From contig CANEVH010000038.1 in assembly GCA_947442105.1 (NCBI GenBank), forward strand, positions 1 to 38,263: a DNA stretch of 38,263 bases, given 5' to 3'. The stretch is from Comamonadaceae bacterium (lineage in GTDB: Bacteria; Pseudomonadota; Gammaproteobacteria; Burkholderiales; Burkholderiaceae_C). Under the pieces are notes generated by a model that saw only the letters and a list, made by a program, of their open reading frames with translations, did not search any database and was not told the DNA's origin. Every line of letters begins with the position of its first letter. Positions within the stretch are counted from its first letter, which is position 1. Positions 1-8,265 of the stretch are shown in pieces. A program made the position numbers and the translations under genes.

Positions 1-1
1 C

Positions 2-1744
2 GGTCTGGCCACGATTGACGAGACCACGCTCAAGACTGCCTTGATTAACGGCATCAGCGACGCTGCGGGCAACGCCTTTAGCTACAGCGGGGTGATTCCC
101 AACATCGACAGCACTGCGCTGCCCACCATCGACACCACAGCGCCCACCGTGTACTCGATTGCCATCACCGGCGCCTCGGGCGCACAGAGCAGCCGACTCA
201 ACGCAGGCGATGTGGTCACCGCAACCGTGACCATGAGCGAGGCCATCACCGTCAGCGGTTCGCCCACCTTGAAGCTCGACATCGGTGGCACCACCGTCAA
301 CGCCACCTACGCCACTGGCACGGGCAGCTCGGCCCTGAGCTTTACCTATCAAATTGCTGCTAGTGAAACAGACACCGACGGCATCAGCATTGATGCCAAC
401 GCCCTGACCCTGGGCACGGCAACCATCAGGGACAGAGCCGGTAACAGCGCCAACCTCAACAGCAACGCTGTGGACGACAACTCCAACTACTTGGTCGATA
501 CCACCGCGCCCGCGACTTTTTCAGCACCCACCGGACAGAGTTTTGTGATTGATGGGCTCTCAACAGCTGAAATGGCGGATCAAATTACTAAATATCGTGG
601 CGATGGTGTGCCTGGTGGAATCTACATTGTTGCGCCGCTCAACGCGTCTGGGCTTGATGTAGTTGCAGGAGATTCTGTAACATTGATAATAAATGGAGTT
701 GCTGTATACGGACCTGCTTTAATAACGCAAGATTTACTAAACGACGTAGACGATGAATTCGGGTACCCACTCTATAAATTTGTAGTTGAAGAAAAATACT
801 GGATAGAGAACAGTGACAACATATTCACCGTGCGATACACAGATATGGCAGGGAATACAAGTGAATTATCTGAAGAGCTCACTATTCGATATGATGCGGA
901 CCAACCCACTTTTGGAGGATCGATGGCTGCTAGCGTCATCAGCGGAACCGCTGTAGGCACAGTCGTGATGACAGCCAACGCTGTTGACACAAGCACTATC
1001 ACCTACTCCCTGGATGGTCCCGATAAAGACTTATTCCATATTGACCCGGCGACGGGCGTGGTGACCATTACGCGAGTGCCATCGTTCTTGGAAAAGGCCA
1101 GCTACGACTTGTCTGTTGTGGCAACAGACAGTGTGGGAAACAGCGTAACAGCATTAGCTACCGTGACTGTCACGCCAGGGCCCGGTGACACAGTGATTAA
1201 CTTGGACCTACCCGCAGCCAGCGATCCCAAGGACATCGGTGACAAAGCACAACTCATCAATCCGATTCAGGTTGACGGTGGACGCTGGTACTACATACTT
1301 GACACCGACGGAGACGGAAAAGCGGACCTCGTTAATCATGAGGCCTTAGACAAAGTGTTAAACGCGGCAGCGGACACCATCAACTTACCCGGCGACGACA
1401 CGAAGCGGTCTTATACGTTTGGCACCTTGACTGCCAAGCTTGCAACCATAGGCGTTACTGGCGGAGAAGGAGTGACTGATGCCCACACTGGAACCAGCAT
1501 AGGTGTACTAAAAACCGGCGACAACACGGTAAACGACAAGTACAACGACTTACTCGCCATCTGGGATGCTTACAACGGTAAGGACCAGCAAGACATGTCG
1601 TTCACTGATGATTACTGGCCTTCCAGCGAATACTGGGCGGCAGACCTTGAGTCCGCCGGTCGCCACTATTACATGACCCAGGCCGGGGTGGCGAAATCGG
1701 TGGAGGACAACAGTGCGAGGTACGTGGTGTTTGAGGTGATTTGA
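2..1744 (+). CDS. C-terminal part of a large Ig-like/cadherin-repeat surface protein (5' end outside window)
   Basis: The frame is open from the first complete codon at base 2, so about 580 C-terminal residues of a longer protein are visible; the TTG at 41 is not a real start. The N-terminal third holds a bacterial Ig-like repeat framed by DTTAPTV and DTTAP linkers, with a phrase typical of RTX/Ig adhesins (LNAGDVVTATVTMSEAI). A cadherin-like segment follows (FHIDPATGVVTI, about residues 330-390). The last 180 residues form a separate domain with an EF-hand-like DTDGDGKAD loop and a closing YWPSSEYWAA...YVVFEVI pattern that resembles DUF1566/Lcl-type domains. The DNA between about 540 and 1200 is more AT-rich than the flanks. 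Adhesion or matrix function is inferred from the architecture. The secretion route cannot be seen because the N-terminus is missing, and no C-terminal PEP-CTERM or autotransporter domain is visible. Confidence 0.8.
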   Translation, partial: GLATIDETTLKTALINGISDAAGNAFSYSGVIPNIDSTALPTIDTTAPTVYSIAITGASGAQSSRLNAGDVVTATVTMSEAITVSGSPTLKLDIGGTTVNATYATGTGSSALSFTYQIAASETDTDGISIDANALTLGTATIRDRAGNSANLNSNAVDDNSNYLVDTTAPATFSAPTGQSFVIDGLSTAEMADQITKYRGDGVPGGIYIVAPLNASGLDVVAGDSVTLIINGVAVYGPALITQDLLNDVDDEFGYPLYKFVVEEKYWIENSDNIFTVRYTDMAGNTSELSEELTIRYDADQPTFGGSMAASVISGTAVGTVVMTANAVDTSTITYSLDGPDKDLFHIDPATGVVTITRVPSFLEKASYDLSVVATDSVGNSVTALATVTVTPGPGDTVINLDLPAASDPKDIGDKAQLINPIQVDGGRWYYILDTDGDGKADLVNHEALDKVLNAAADTINLPGDDTKRSYTFGTLTAKLATIGVTGGEGVTDAHTGTSIGVLKTGDNTVNDKYNDLLAIWDAYNGKDQQDMSFTDDYWPSSEYWAADLESAGRHYYMTQAGVAKSVEDNSARYVVFEVI

Positions 1745-1881
1745 GTCTCTACTAGCCCGCCTTGGCAACTGCGCGCGCCGGAGCATTGTTGTACATGCAC
1801 CTCGCCAGGCATTTATTTCGACTGGGTACGTTTAAATTTCTTATTTTTAACGTTTTTACCATTTAAGTTAACGTTAAAGCC

Positions 1882-1915
1882 GCCGAATTCCTTAGCACAC
1901 GCTAAGGAGTTCGGT
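1882..1915 (+). promoter_or_regulatory. RBS-sequestering hairpin upstream of the S53 lipoprotein gene
   Basis: Bases 1882-1896 and 1901-1915 can pair over about 15 positions with a 4-base loop (ACAC); the pairs at 1888/1909 and 1882/1915 are G-U. The Shine-Dalgarno AAGGAG (1904-1909) lies fully in the 3' arm, with the ATG at 1918 eight bases downstream. A folded leader would therefore hide the ribosome binding site. It is not followed by a T-run, so it does not look like an intrinsic terminator of the upstream gene. Regulation by temperature, a protein or an sRNA is inference. Confidence 0.6.
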
Positions 1916-1917
1916 AC

Positions 1918-3582
1918 ATGTTTTTACGCTTACACACCCTCGCCCATGGGTCGTTTCATCGGGCAATCGTCTGCATTCTCATCGCCCTGCTTGCGAGCTG
2001 CGGCGGCGGTTCCGGGGCAAATGCACCGGGCGCAGACAGCGCCCTGGGCACGGTAACGCTAGAGCTGAACATGGCGCAGCTGCCCGCCGCAGTGGCGGCG
2101 CAGGTGATGCGGCCCATGGCCAGCGTGGGGGAATACACCATTTACACCCCGGCGCAGATACGCGCTGCCTACACCATGTCTGCCCTGCCCGCGCCGGACG
2201 CAGCGCTCACGCCGGCCCAGGCGGCAGCATTGGGGGCGGGGCAGACGATTTACCTGATTGACGCCTTTCACGACCCCTATATCGCGCAAGAGCTGGCGGC
2301 GTTTAACGCACGCTTTGGGCTGCCCACGTGCAGTGTGACGGTGCTGGGGCCTAGCCGCGCGCTGCCGCTGGCCGGCGCATCTACTGCAGGCTGCGAGCTG
2401 CTGGTAGCGGCCAGCACAGCAGCCGGGGGCATAAGCGCCACTGCGCCGGCCTATGACTATGGCTGGGCGACCGAAATTGCGCTGGATGTGCAATGGGCGC
2501 ATGCGACTGCGCCGCTGGCGCGGCTGGTGCTGATAGAGGCGCAAGACAGTTCGCTGGCCAGCTTGCTAGGCGCGATCAAACTGGCCAACAACATGGGGCC
2601 GGGCGTGGTGTCCATGAGCTTTGGCGGCAAAGAGGGCAACTGGACCGATTTGGTAGACAGCGTGTTTGCCAGCGACAACATGACCTACCTGGCGGCCACG
2701 GGTGACCACGGGCCGCAAGTGGACTGGCCGGCCGTGGCGTCGCGGGTGCTGGCGGTGGGTGGCACGAGCTTGCGCTTTTCAGACACAGGCGAGCGCAGCG
2801 AAACCAGTTGGTCGGCCACGGGCGGTGGGTTTAGCGCATTTACCCCCGCCCCGGCCTACCAAAGCGCTGCGGTGCAGGGCATTGGCGGCAAGGCGTTTCG
2901 CGGCGTGGCCGATGTAGCCATGAATGCCGACCCGGCCACAGGCCAGTATGTGGCGCGTATAGAGCCTGGCGCCACGGAGCCGGTGTGGATTAGCGCGGCG
3001 GGCACCAGCTTGGCGACCGCGCAGTGGGCAGGCGTGTTGGCCGTGGCCAACGCCCAGCGCGCGCTGGGCGGTAGGCCGCCATTGGGCGCACCGCATGCCT
3101 TGCTGTATGAGTCCATTGCCAGCAGGCCGGGCGACTACTTCAGTGCGTTTAGCGACGTTACGGCGGGCAGCAACGGTGCTTGCAGCAGCTGTGGCGCAGC
3201 CACGGGCTACGACACGCTCACCGGCTTGGGCACGCCCAAAGTGGCGGGCCTGCTTGCATTGCTTTCGCAATTCACCGCGCTGCCATCCGCCCAGACCCCA
3301 CCGGCCCCAAGCAAGGTCATAAGCACCACCATTGGCACCGACGATATTGTGGGAGTGCAGGGCCTGGCGATGGCGGGCAGCATTGTGTTTTCCGACCCGT
3401 CAAGCACACGGCTGAAGGTCACGATCAGCGGGGTGCCCAGTGGCTTGGAACTGGTGGCCAGCGGGCGGTCGGTGGTGGCGAAATGGGCCAAGCCGCGTGC
3501 TGGCAGCTACAACTTGCAGGTGCAGGCCACCAACGATGTAGGACAGACGGCACTGGCAACGGTACGGATTCAGGTGAACTGA
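1918..3582 (+). CDS. S53 (sedolisin/kumamolisin-like) peptidase family lipoprotein
   Basis: This 554-residue protein starts with a lipoprotein signal; lipobox L25-A-S-C28 is followed by a Gly-rich linker. The catalytic pattern of family S53 is present: E186 and D190 in WATEIALDVQW, the oxyanion Asp D263 in ATGDHG, and the nucleophile S364 in GTSLATAQWAG. A Ca-binding-like end, FSDVTAGSNG...GYDTLTGLGTP, closes the peptidase domain. The C-terminal 90 residues look like an Ig/PKD-type beta domain. Only about 60 residues separate the lipid-anchor Cys from TPAQIRAAY, the usual start of the mature enzyme, so the roughly 180-residue activation prodomain of classical sedolisins is absent. The start is set by AAGGAG at 1904. 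It probably acts at the outer membrane or cell surface; its substrate is unknown, with the upstream Ig-repeat protein as a possible partner. The family call is strong; activity is not proven. Confidence 0.85.
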   Translation: MFLRLHTLAHGSFHRAIVCILIALLASCGGGSGANAPGADSALGTVTLELNMAQLPAAVAAQVMRPMASVGEYTIYTPAQIRAAYTMSALPAPDAALTPAQAAALGAGQTIYLIDAFHDPYIAQELAAFNARFGLPTCSVTVLGPSRALPLAGASTAGCELLVAASTAAGGISATAPAYDYGWATEIALDVQWAHATAPLARLVLIEAQDSSLASLLGAIKLANNMGPGVVSMSFGGKEGNWTDLVDSVFASDNMTYLAATGDHGPQVDWPAVASRVLAVGGTSLRFSDTGERSETSWSATGGGFSAFTPAPAYQSAAVQGIGGKAFRGVADVAMNADPATGQYVARIEPGATEPVWISAAGTSLATAQWAGVLAVANAQRALGGRPPLGAPHALLYESIASRPGDYFSAFSDVTAGSNGACSSCGAATGYDTLTGLGTPKVAGLLALLSQFTALPSAQTPPAPSKVISTTIGTDDIVGVQGLAMAGSIVFSDPSSTRLKVTISGVPSGLELVASGRSVVAKWAKPRAGSYNLQVQATNDVGQTALATVRIQVN

Positions 3583-3642
3583 CCGGCTGGGTCCGCAGAC
3601 CGCACCTGCACGCGCACTTTGGCATGGCCCAAGGCCCAGGCA

Positions 3643-3677
3643 TAAAAAAAGCCACAGTGGCAAAACTGTGGCTTTTT
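3643..3677. terminator. Bidirectional rho-independent terminator
   Basis: An A-run, then the perfect 8-bp stem GCCACAGT/ACTGTGGC (3651-3658 and 3665-3672) with a 6-base loop, then a T-run at 3673-3677. The A- and T-runs on the two sides let it work for the S53 gene on the plus strand and for the tRNA-Lys transcript on the minus strand. Confidence 0.85.
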
Positions 3678-3688
3678 AGGGATACATC

Positions 3689-3764
3689 TGGTGGGACGTG
3701 CGGGGGTCGAACCCACGACAAACGGATTAAAAGTCCGCTGCTCTACCAACTGAGCTAACGTCCC
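3689..3764 (-). tRNA. tRNA-Lys (anticodon UUU)
   Basis: The minus strand gives a full 76-base cloverleaf: acceptor GGGACGT pairing with ACGTCCC, D-loop TAGCTCAGTTGGTAGAGCA, anticodon loop ACTTTTAA with anticodon TTT, T-arm GGGTTCGACCC, discriminator A, and an encoded CCA end. The terminator lies 12 bases downstream. U36/A37 makes it an expected substrate for t6A and its cyclised form ct6A, the latter made by the enzyme encoded by the gene just upstream. Confidence 0.97.
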
Positions 3765-3798
3765 GTCGGAAGACTTTGTAGTTTCCGCCAAGCCTTAA

Positions 3799-3827
3799 AT
3801 TATAGCCTTGTTTATTCTGGGTTCAGA
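3799..3827 (-). promoter_or_regulatory. Possible promoter for tRNA-Lys
   Basis: On the minus strand a perfect TATAAT occurs at 3804-3799, about 35 bases before the tRNA 5' end. About 16-17 bases further up, inside the 3' end of tcdA, lies only a weak -35 match (TCTGAA/CTGAAC). Prediction by eye. Confidence 0.4.
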
Positions 3828-4663
3828 GCTGCCTTGGAAAGTTTGTCCATGACCCAGCCGGCTGCGCACAGTCCAAAAGTGGCCGTCACGGTGACCAAGG
3901 AGCCGTAGCCGTGGCAGTTCAAGGTGCTGTCGGTTTGGGGCGCATTGGGCACCTCGGACGCTGCGGCGCCCGATGGTGTTGCGGGCGGTGCAATCGACGC
4001 GGAGTGAGGGGCAGTGATGGGCTCGGGGCTGGTGATGCAGGCGATGCCGATTTTTTTGCCCTCTTTGGGCGCGCCATGGAATTTGCGCAGCCGGTAGCGC
4101 ACTTGGGCGAGCAGCGGGTCGTGGGTGCAGGCGCTCAAATCACACAGCGTTACCGCGTGCGCCTGGCGTTTTCCGCCCGCAGCGCCCACGGTAATGAAGT
4201 GGGCGCCGGCCTTGAACGCCCAGTGGGCCATGGCGGTCTTGGCGATGACTTGGTCACAGGCGTCGATGACGGCGTCTGCAGAAGCTGGCAGCAGGCGTGC
4301 CCAGTTGTCGGCATCCACAAAGTCATCGATACCAACAACCTGGCAGTGCGGGTTGATGAGGGCGATGCGCTCGGCCATGGCGGTGGTCTTGGCCATGCCC
4401 ACGGTGGGGGTGAGCGCATGTACCTGGCGGTTGATATTGGACTCGGACACGTGGTCCATGTCGATCAAGGTGATACGGCCTACGCCGCTGCGGGCGAGCG
4501 CTTCTGCCGCCCAGGACCCGACGCCGCCCACGCCAACGACCACAATATGGGCCGAGCGCACGGCCTGGGCTTGGGCTGCGCCATAGAGGCGATCTAGCCC
4601 AGAAAAGCGGCGCGTGCTGTCGGCCTCTGACACCGCGACTGCCTCTGGCCGGTTTGAGGACAT
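3812..4663 (-). CDS. tcdA: tRNA threonylcarbamoyladenosine dehydratase (TcdA/CsdL family)
   Basis: This E1-like ThiF/MoeB-fold enzyme, in the family's best-known members, uses ATP to cyclise t6A37 to ct6A37 in tRNAs that read ANN codons. The N-terminal RRFSGLDRLYG, the nucleotide loop VVVGVGGVGSWAAEALARSG (about 36-55), the LIDMD...NINRQ segment and the C-terminal GSLVTVTATFGLCAAGWV segment match TcdA rather than true ubiquitin-like activators. The ATG overlaps the cpoB stop (TGATG); a GTG one codon earlier is also possible. Length (283 residues) is usual for the family. Its neighbour downstream is tRNA-Lys(UUU), itself a t6A-type tRNA. A short low-complexity insertion near residues 220-240 (PPATPSGAAAS) precedes the final segment. 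Confidence 0.93.
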   Translation of the reverse strand: MSSNRPEAVAVSEADSTRRFSGLDRLYGAAQAQAVRSAHIVVVGVGGVGSWAAEALARSGVGRITLIDMDHVSESNINRQVHALTPTVGMAKTTAMAERIALINPHCQVVGIDDFVDADNWARLLPASADAVIDACDQVIAKTAMAHWAFKAGAHFITVGAAGGKRQAHAVTLCDLSACTHDPLLAQVRYRLRKFHGAPKEGKKIGIACITSPEPITAPHSASIAPPATPSGAAASEVPNAPQTDSTLNCHGYGSLVTVTATFGLCAAGWVMDKLSKAALNPE

Positions 4664-5484
4664 CACTTCAGGCGGGCAAGCCGGTCTTTGGCCGCGTCTG
4701 CGGCCTCGCTGCGCGGGTGGGCAGCGATCAGGTCCTCCAGCGTTTTGCGGGCGGTCTTGGCGTCTTTGAGTTCAAGCTGGCAGTTGGCCAGGGCCAAAAG
4801 CGCTTCGGGCGTGCGCGCGTAGCCAGGGTCTTGGAGCAACAGCTTTTGAAAGCTGGCCATGGCTGACTTGAAATCTTTGCCTACAAACTGCGCATTGGCG
4901 AGCCAAAAGGTGGATGCGCTGGCGTAGCCGCTTTGGGGGTAGCGGCGCAAAAAGTCGGCAAACAAGCGTTGCGCAAGGTCAAACTCGCCATTGCGAAAAC
5001 TGGCCAATGCGGCCTCGAAACTGCGCTTTTCTGCGGGTTCAGCCAGAAACTCGTTGCCCTCAAAACTCACTTTCACCGGCTCCAAGGTGCGCAAGCGTTC
5101 GTCCAGTGCCTTGGCGGCGTCGCTATGGCGGCGCTGCTCTTGTGCCAAGTCGCGGGCGAGTTGCTCGCTCAGGCCCCTGAGCTTGGCGGCTTCTGCCACA
5201 TTGGCATCCAGCTGGTTTTGCAGATCAAGGAGGTTGCGGCGCAAGCCGGTAATTTCTTCGGCAAGCGCCTTGCTCACGTCGGCTTGGCGCTTGCTTTCGT
5301 CCGCCATACGCTGTTCGGTGTCTTTGCGTAGCAGCTCCACCCTCTGGCGCAAGTCCAAAATAGCGCGGCGGGCCTCTTCGTCGTCAAATATGCCCGCGCC
5401 GACCTGCGCCGCAAGCGCCCACACCACAACGCCAAATATCCAACGCACAGTGCGTAACTGCGGGAGAACGGGCTTCAGAGTCAT
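4663..5484 (-). CDS. cpoB: Cell division coordinator CpoB (YbgF)
   Basis: CpoB links the Tol-Pal machine to peptidoglycan synthesis by PBP1B at the septum in the periplasm. The 273-residue product has an N-terminal signal peptide (hydrophobic IFGVVVWALAAQ, likely cleavage near VGA), then a long charged coiled coil (about 35-120) that drives trimerisation in the family. Three TPR repeats follow, beginning FEAALASFRNGEFDLAQRLF. The start ATG overlaps the pal stop by 4 bases (ATGA), and the end overlaps tcdA, so it belongs to the tolB-pal-cpoB operon. Size and domain order are normal. Confidence 0.92.
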   Translation of the reverse strand: MTLKPVLPQLRTVRWIFGVVVWALAAQVGAGIFDDEEARRAILDLRQRVELLRKDTEQRMADESKRQADVSKALAEEITGLRRNLLDLQNQLDANVAEAAKLRGLSEQLARDLAQEQRRHSDAAKALDERLRTLEPVKVSFEGNEFLAEPAEKRSFEAALASFRNGEFDLAQRLFADFLRRYPQSGYASASTFWLANAQFVGKDFKSAMASFQKLLLQDPGYARTPEALLALANCQLELKDAKTARKTLEDLIAAHPRSEAADAAKDRLARLK

Positions 5485-6029
5485 CGTACGGCGATCTCAG
5501 CCCTGCGATTTTTCTCCATCGCGGCGTCTGATCCTCCCAACACGGCGGGCTTTTCTTTGCCAAAGCTCACCGCTTCCATTTGGGCGTCCGCCACGCCCAG
5601 CAGGGAGAGCGACTTGCGCACCGCTTCGGCGCGCTTTTGGCCCAGGGCCAGGTTGTATTCACGCCCGCCACGCTCGTCGGTGTGGCCTTCAATGCTGGCC
5701 TTCTTGGTCTTGTCTGCTTTCAGCACCCGCGCGTGGGCTTCAATGACCGCCTGAAACTCAGGCCGGACGGAGAAACTGTCGTAGTCAAAGTACACGATGC
5801 GCCCACCGCCCACCAGCACATCAGTACCTGCGGAGGGCGCCAGCTTGTTGGGGACTAGGGTGGTAACTGCCGTTTGGCCCGGGGTGTTTGCCACCTTCAC
5901 GTCCACGGGCACTACGGCTTGACCCGCCTTGTCTTCAACGCTTACGTCGTCCAGCTTGACCGTGGACCCACAGCCTGCCAGGGCTGCTGCCACCGTTGCG
6001 GCCAACAGCCATTGATTCATGTTCTTCAT
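5481..6029 (-). CDS. pal: Peptidoglycan-associated lipoprotein Pal
   Basis: An outer-membrane lipoprotein that binds peptidoglycan and TolB and helps constrict the outer membrane at division. The signal peptide ends in the lipobox LAGC (Cys about residue 20). The C-terminal OmpA-like domain contains the diaminopimelate-binding pattern IEGHTDERGGREYNLALG and NRRAEI near the end. The protein has 182 residues, usual for Pal. GGAG sits 7 bases before the ATG. It lies 24 bases after tolB and overlaps cpoB by 4 bases. Confidence 0.96.
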   Translation of the reverse strand: MKNMNQWLLAATVAAALAGCGSTVKLDDVSVEDKAGQAVVPVDVKVANTPGQTAVTTLVPNKLAPSAGTDVLVGGGRIVYFDYDSFSVRPEFQAVIEAHARVLKADKTKKASIEGHTDERGGREYNLALGQKRAEAVRKSLSLLGVADAQMEAVSFGKEKPAVLGGSDAAMEKNRRAEIAVR

Positions 6030-6053
6030 TGCAAACTCCGTTTAGGAAAAAAT

Positions 6054-7325
6054 TTATGGCCTGACCAGCGGACCCCAGTCGGGCTCGCGCAGGTCGCCGG
6101 TTTGGCCGACCAGACGGGCTTTGACCTTGCCGTCAATCGTGGTCGTCATGAGCGCTTCTTTGCCCTGCTGCTGGGTGGCGAAGAGTAGCAGGCGGCTGTT
6201 GCCGGCAAAGCTGGGGTTTTCGTCCGCATCGGTGTCGGTGATGGCGGTGCTTTTCCCGCTGGCCAGGTCCATGGCGTGGAGCTTGTAGGCGCCGTTGACG
6301 CGCGAAATGTAAGCCAGCCAGCGTCCGTCAGGACTGAGCGCGGGGGAGATGTTGTAAGTGCCCGTGAAAGTGACCCGCTCTGGGGCACCGCCGGCCACCG
6401 GCACACGGTAAATCTGGGGCGAGCCGCCGCGGTCACTCACAAAGTACACCGTCTTGCCGTCTGCGGTGAAAGTGGGTTCGGTGTCGATGGCCGTGGATGC
6501 AGCCAGGCGACGCGGCTCAGCGCCTGGAGCGTTGGCGTCCATCAGGTAGACCTGTGATCCGCCGTCACGGCTCAGGGTAAGTGCAAGCGTCTTGCCGTCT
6601 GGCGACCAGCTTGGCGCGCTGTTGGAGCCTTTGAAATTGGCCACCAAGCGGCGTTTGCTGGAAACGACGTCATGGACGTAAACCACCGGCTTGCGCGCCT
6701 CAAAAGAGACATAGGCCAGCTGGCTGCCATTGGGCGACCAGGAGGGGGAAATAATGGGCTCGGTGCTGCGCAAGGCCGACTGGGCGCCTTCGCCATCGGC
6801 GTCCGCTACCCACAGGTTGTATACGCCGGCACTTCGGGTGACATACGCAATGCGGGTGGAGAACACGCCAAGCTCGCCAGTGAGCTTTTCATACACGGCG
6901 TCGGCAATTTTGTGCGCCACATGGCGCAAATCGGCGCCTGAAACCGCGTAGCTTTGGCCACCCAGGTCTTGTCCACGCACCGTGTCCCAGGCGCGAAAGC
7001 GCACGTCAAAGCGGTCGTCGGCCAGCCGGGTCACACTTCCAGTTATCAAGGCGTCGGCCCCCTGCTTGCGCCAGGCGGCAGGGTCAGGACGGGAGGTTTC
7101 ATCCAGCGCCGCGCTGGCCGCGTCCACGCCGCGAAACTGGCCGCTGCGCTCTAAATCCGCCTGCACGATAGAGGCCAGCTTGTGGGTCAGGCTCTCATTG
7201 CCCCGAAAGGGCGCAACCGCGATGGGCAGCTGCGTCATACCAACGCCGGAAACTTCCACGCGGAACTGGGCCAACGCGCTGGCACCAAGGGCGCAGGCCA
7301 TGAATGCAAGCAGAAATTTTTTCAT
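6054..7325 (-). CDS. tolB: Tol-Pal system beta-propeller protein TolB
   Basis: A periplasmic protein that passes between Pal and the TolQRA complex. The chosen start gives MKKFLLAFMACALGASALA, a classic Sec signal peptide, followed by an N-terminal domain and repeated WSPDG/LSPDG-type propeller blades (SWSPNGSQLAYVS, SWSPDGKTLALT, ALSPDGRWLAYIS). At 423 residues the length is normal. An ATG three codons earlier (7334) forms a TAATG overlap with the upstream glycosyltransferase stop and could be the true start. tolQ, tolR and tolA are not in the window; here a glycosyltransferase lies directly upstream. Confidence 0.95.
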   Translation of the reverse strand: MKKFLLAFMACALGASALAQFRVEVSGVGMTQLPIAVAPFRGNESLTHKLASIVQADLERSGQFRGVDAASAALDETSRPDPAAWRKQGADALITGSVTRLADDRFDVRFRAWDTVRGQDLGGQSYAVSGADLRHVAHKIADAVYEKLTGELGVFSTRIAYVTRSAGVYNLWVADADGEGAQSALRSTEPIISPSWSPNGSQLAYVSFEARKPVVYVHDVVSSKRRLVANFKGSNSAPSWSPDGKTLALTLSRDGGSQVYLMDANAPGAEPRRLAASTAIDTEPTFTADGKTVYFVSDRGGSPQIYRVPVAGGAPERVTFTGTYNISPALSPDGRWLAYISRVNGAYKLHAMDLASGKSTAITDTDADENPSFAGNSRLLLFATQQQGKEALMTTTIDGKVKARLVGQTGDLREPDWGPLVRP

Positions 7326-7333
7326 ACCCCGCA

Positions 7334-8188
7334 TTATCGCCACCGGTTCACCAAAATCTCGCCATGATTGCGGCACTCCAGGTAGCCGATGTCTGCTTTG
7401 ACTTGTAAAGTTTGCTGCCGCTGGCGCACCCGATCTGCGTTTGCGGGTTCTTCTGCACGGCTCGACACGGGATGCCAGAGGTGGTAGACCTCGGTGGCGC
7501 AAAAGCCGTTTTTGCGGACCACCCCATGGTTGTGCAGGCGCAACACAAAGTCGGCATCTTCGTGGCCCCAGCCGACAAAAGATTCGTCAAAGCCATTGAC
7601 CGCTTCAAAATCAGCGCGCCACACGCCCATATTGCAGCCACGGATGCCGCGCCAGCGAAAGCCCGGTTTTTTGCGCCAGGCGCCGTCGGGCAGGCGCAAT
7701 AGAGCGGTCAGCTTGTTGGCGTCCTTGGCCCACCAGCGCGCCAGCCAATAGCCAGCAGACTGGCCAAACACCTGCGTCTGCCCGGCCAGCACGGCCTCTG
7801 TCAGCGCAGCACTCAGCAGCACCCGGCTGCCATTGACAAAACAGCCCGGTGCGCGCAATTGCCGGTGGCGGCGCACAAAATCGGTCTCGGGCACACAGTC
7901 GCCGTCCATAAAGATGAGATAGGCCCCGCGCGCAGCGGACACGCCCAAGTTGCGCACGCGTGCCAACGTAAAACCCACATCCGGGTGCCAGACATAGGAC
8001 AGTGGCAGGCCCAGCTCCTGTGCAGCTTTTTGCACTGCAAGCTGGTGTGGCAGGGTTGATCCGTCGTCCGCAATAACAATTTCAAAACCCAGGTCGTCTT
8101 GCGCTGCCAGTCCCTGCAACACACGAATCAGCGCATCACTGCGGTTGTAGATGCTTATAACAATGGAGACGAGGTCGGGTGTAGACAT
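7334..8188 (-). CDS. GT2-family glycosyltransferase with galactosyltransferase-type C-terminus
   Basis: A 284-residue GT-A fold enzyme. The N-terminal VSIVISIYNR opening and IVIADDGS nucleotide loop are typical of GT2, and the metal site is a DxD variant, MDGDCVPE. The C-terminal part, including GCNMGVWRADFEAVNGFDESFVGWGHEDADF, matches the Glyco_transf_7C type, often found in enzymes adding Gal or GalNAc to LPS or capsule. There is no signal peptide or membrane segment, so it acts on the cytoplasmic side. It overlaps tolB by one base and faces the LPS operon starting at 8266. The sugar specificity cannot be read from the sequence. Confidence 0.85.
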   Translation of the reverse strand: MSTPDLVSIVISIYNRSDALIRVLQGLAAQDDLGFEIVIADDGSTLPHQLAVQKAAQELGLPLSYVWHPDVGFTLARVRNLGVSAARGAYLIFMDGDCVPETDFVRRHRQLRAPGCFVNGSRVLLSAALTEAVLAGQTQVFGQSAGYWLARWWAKDANKLTALLRLPDGAWRKKPGFRWRGIRGCNMGVWRADFEAVNGFDESFVGWGHEDADFVLRLHNHGVVRKNGFCATEVYHLWHPVSSRAEEPANADRVRQRQQTLQVKADIGYLECRNHGEILVNRWR

Positions 8189-8265
8189 TTATGGAATAGA
8201 CTAAATTGCTTGCAGGGTACACCGACTTCCGCTCAGAACAACATATTTTTAAAGCACAACTATAG

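Noticed and set aside
2059..2544. 161-codon minus-strand frame inside the S53 gene
   Set aside because: Composition is the Arg/Gln/His-rich pattern of an antisense shadow, and the S53 motifs are on the other strand.
3570..3791. Open frame on the minus strand giving GTLAQLVEQRTFNPFVVGST
   Set aside because: This is the translated tRNA-Lys gene, a well-known false protein call.
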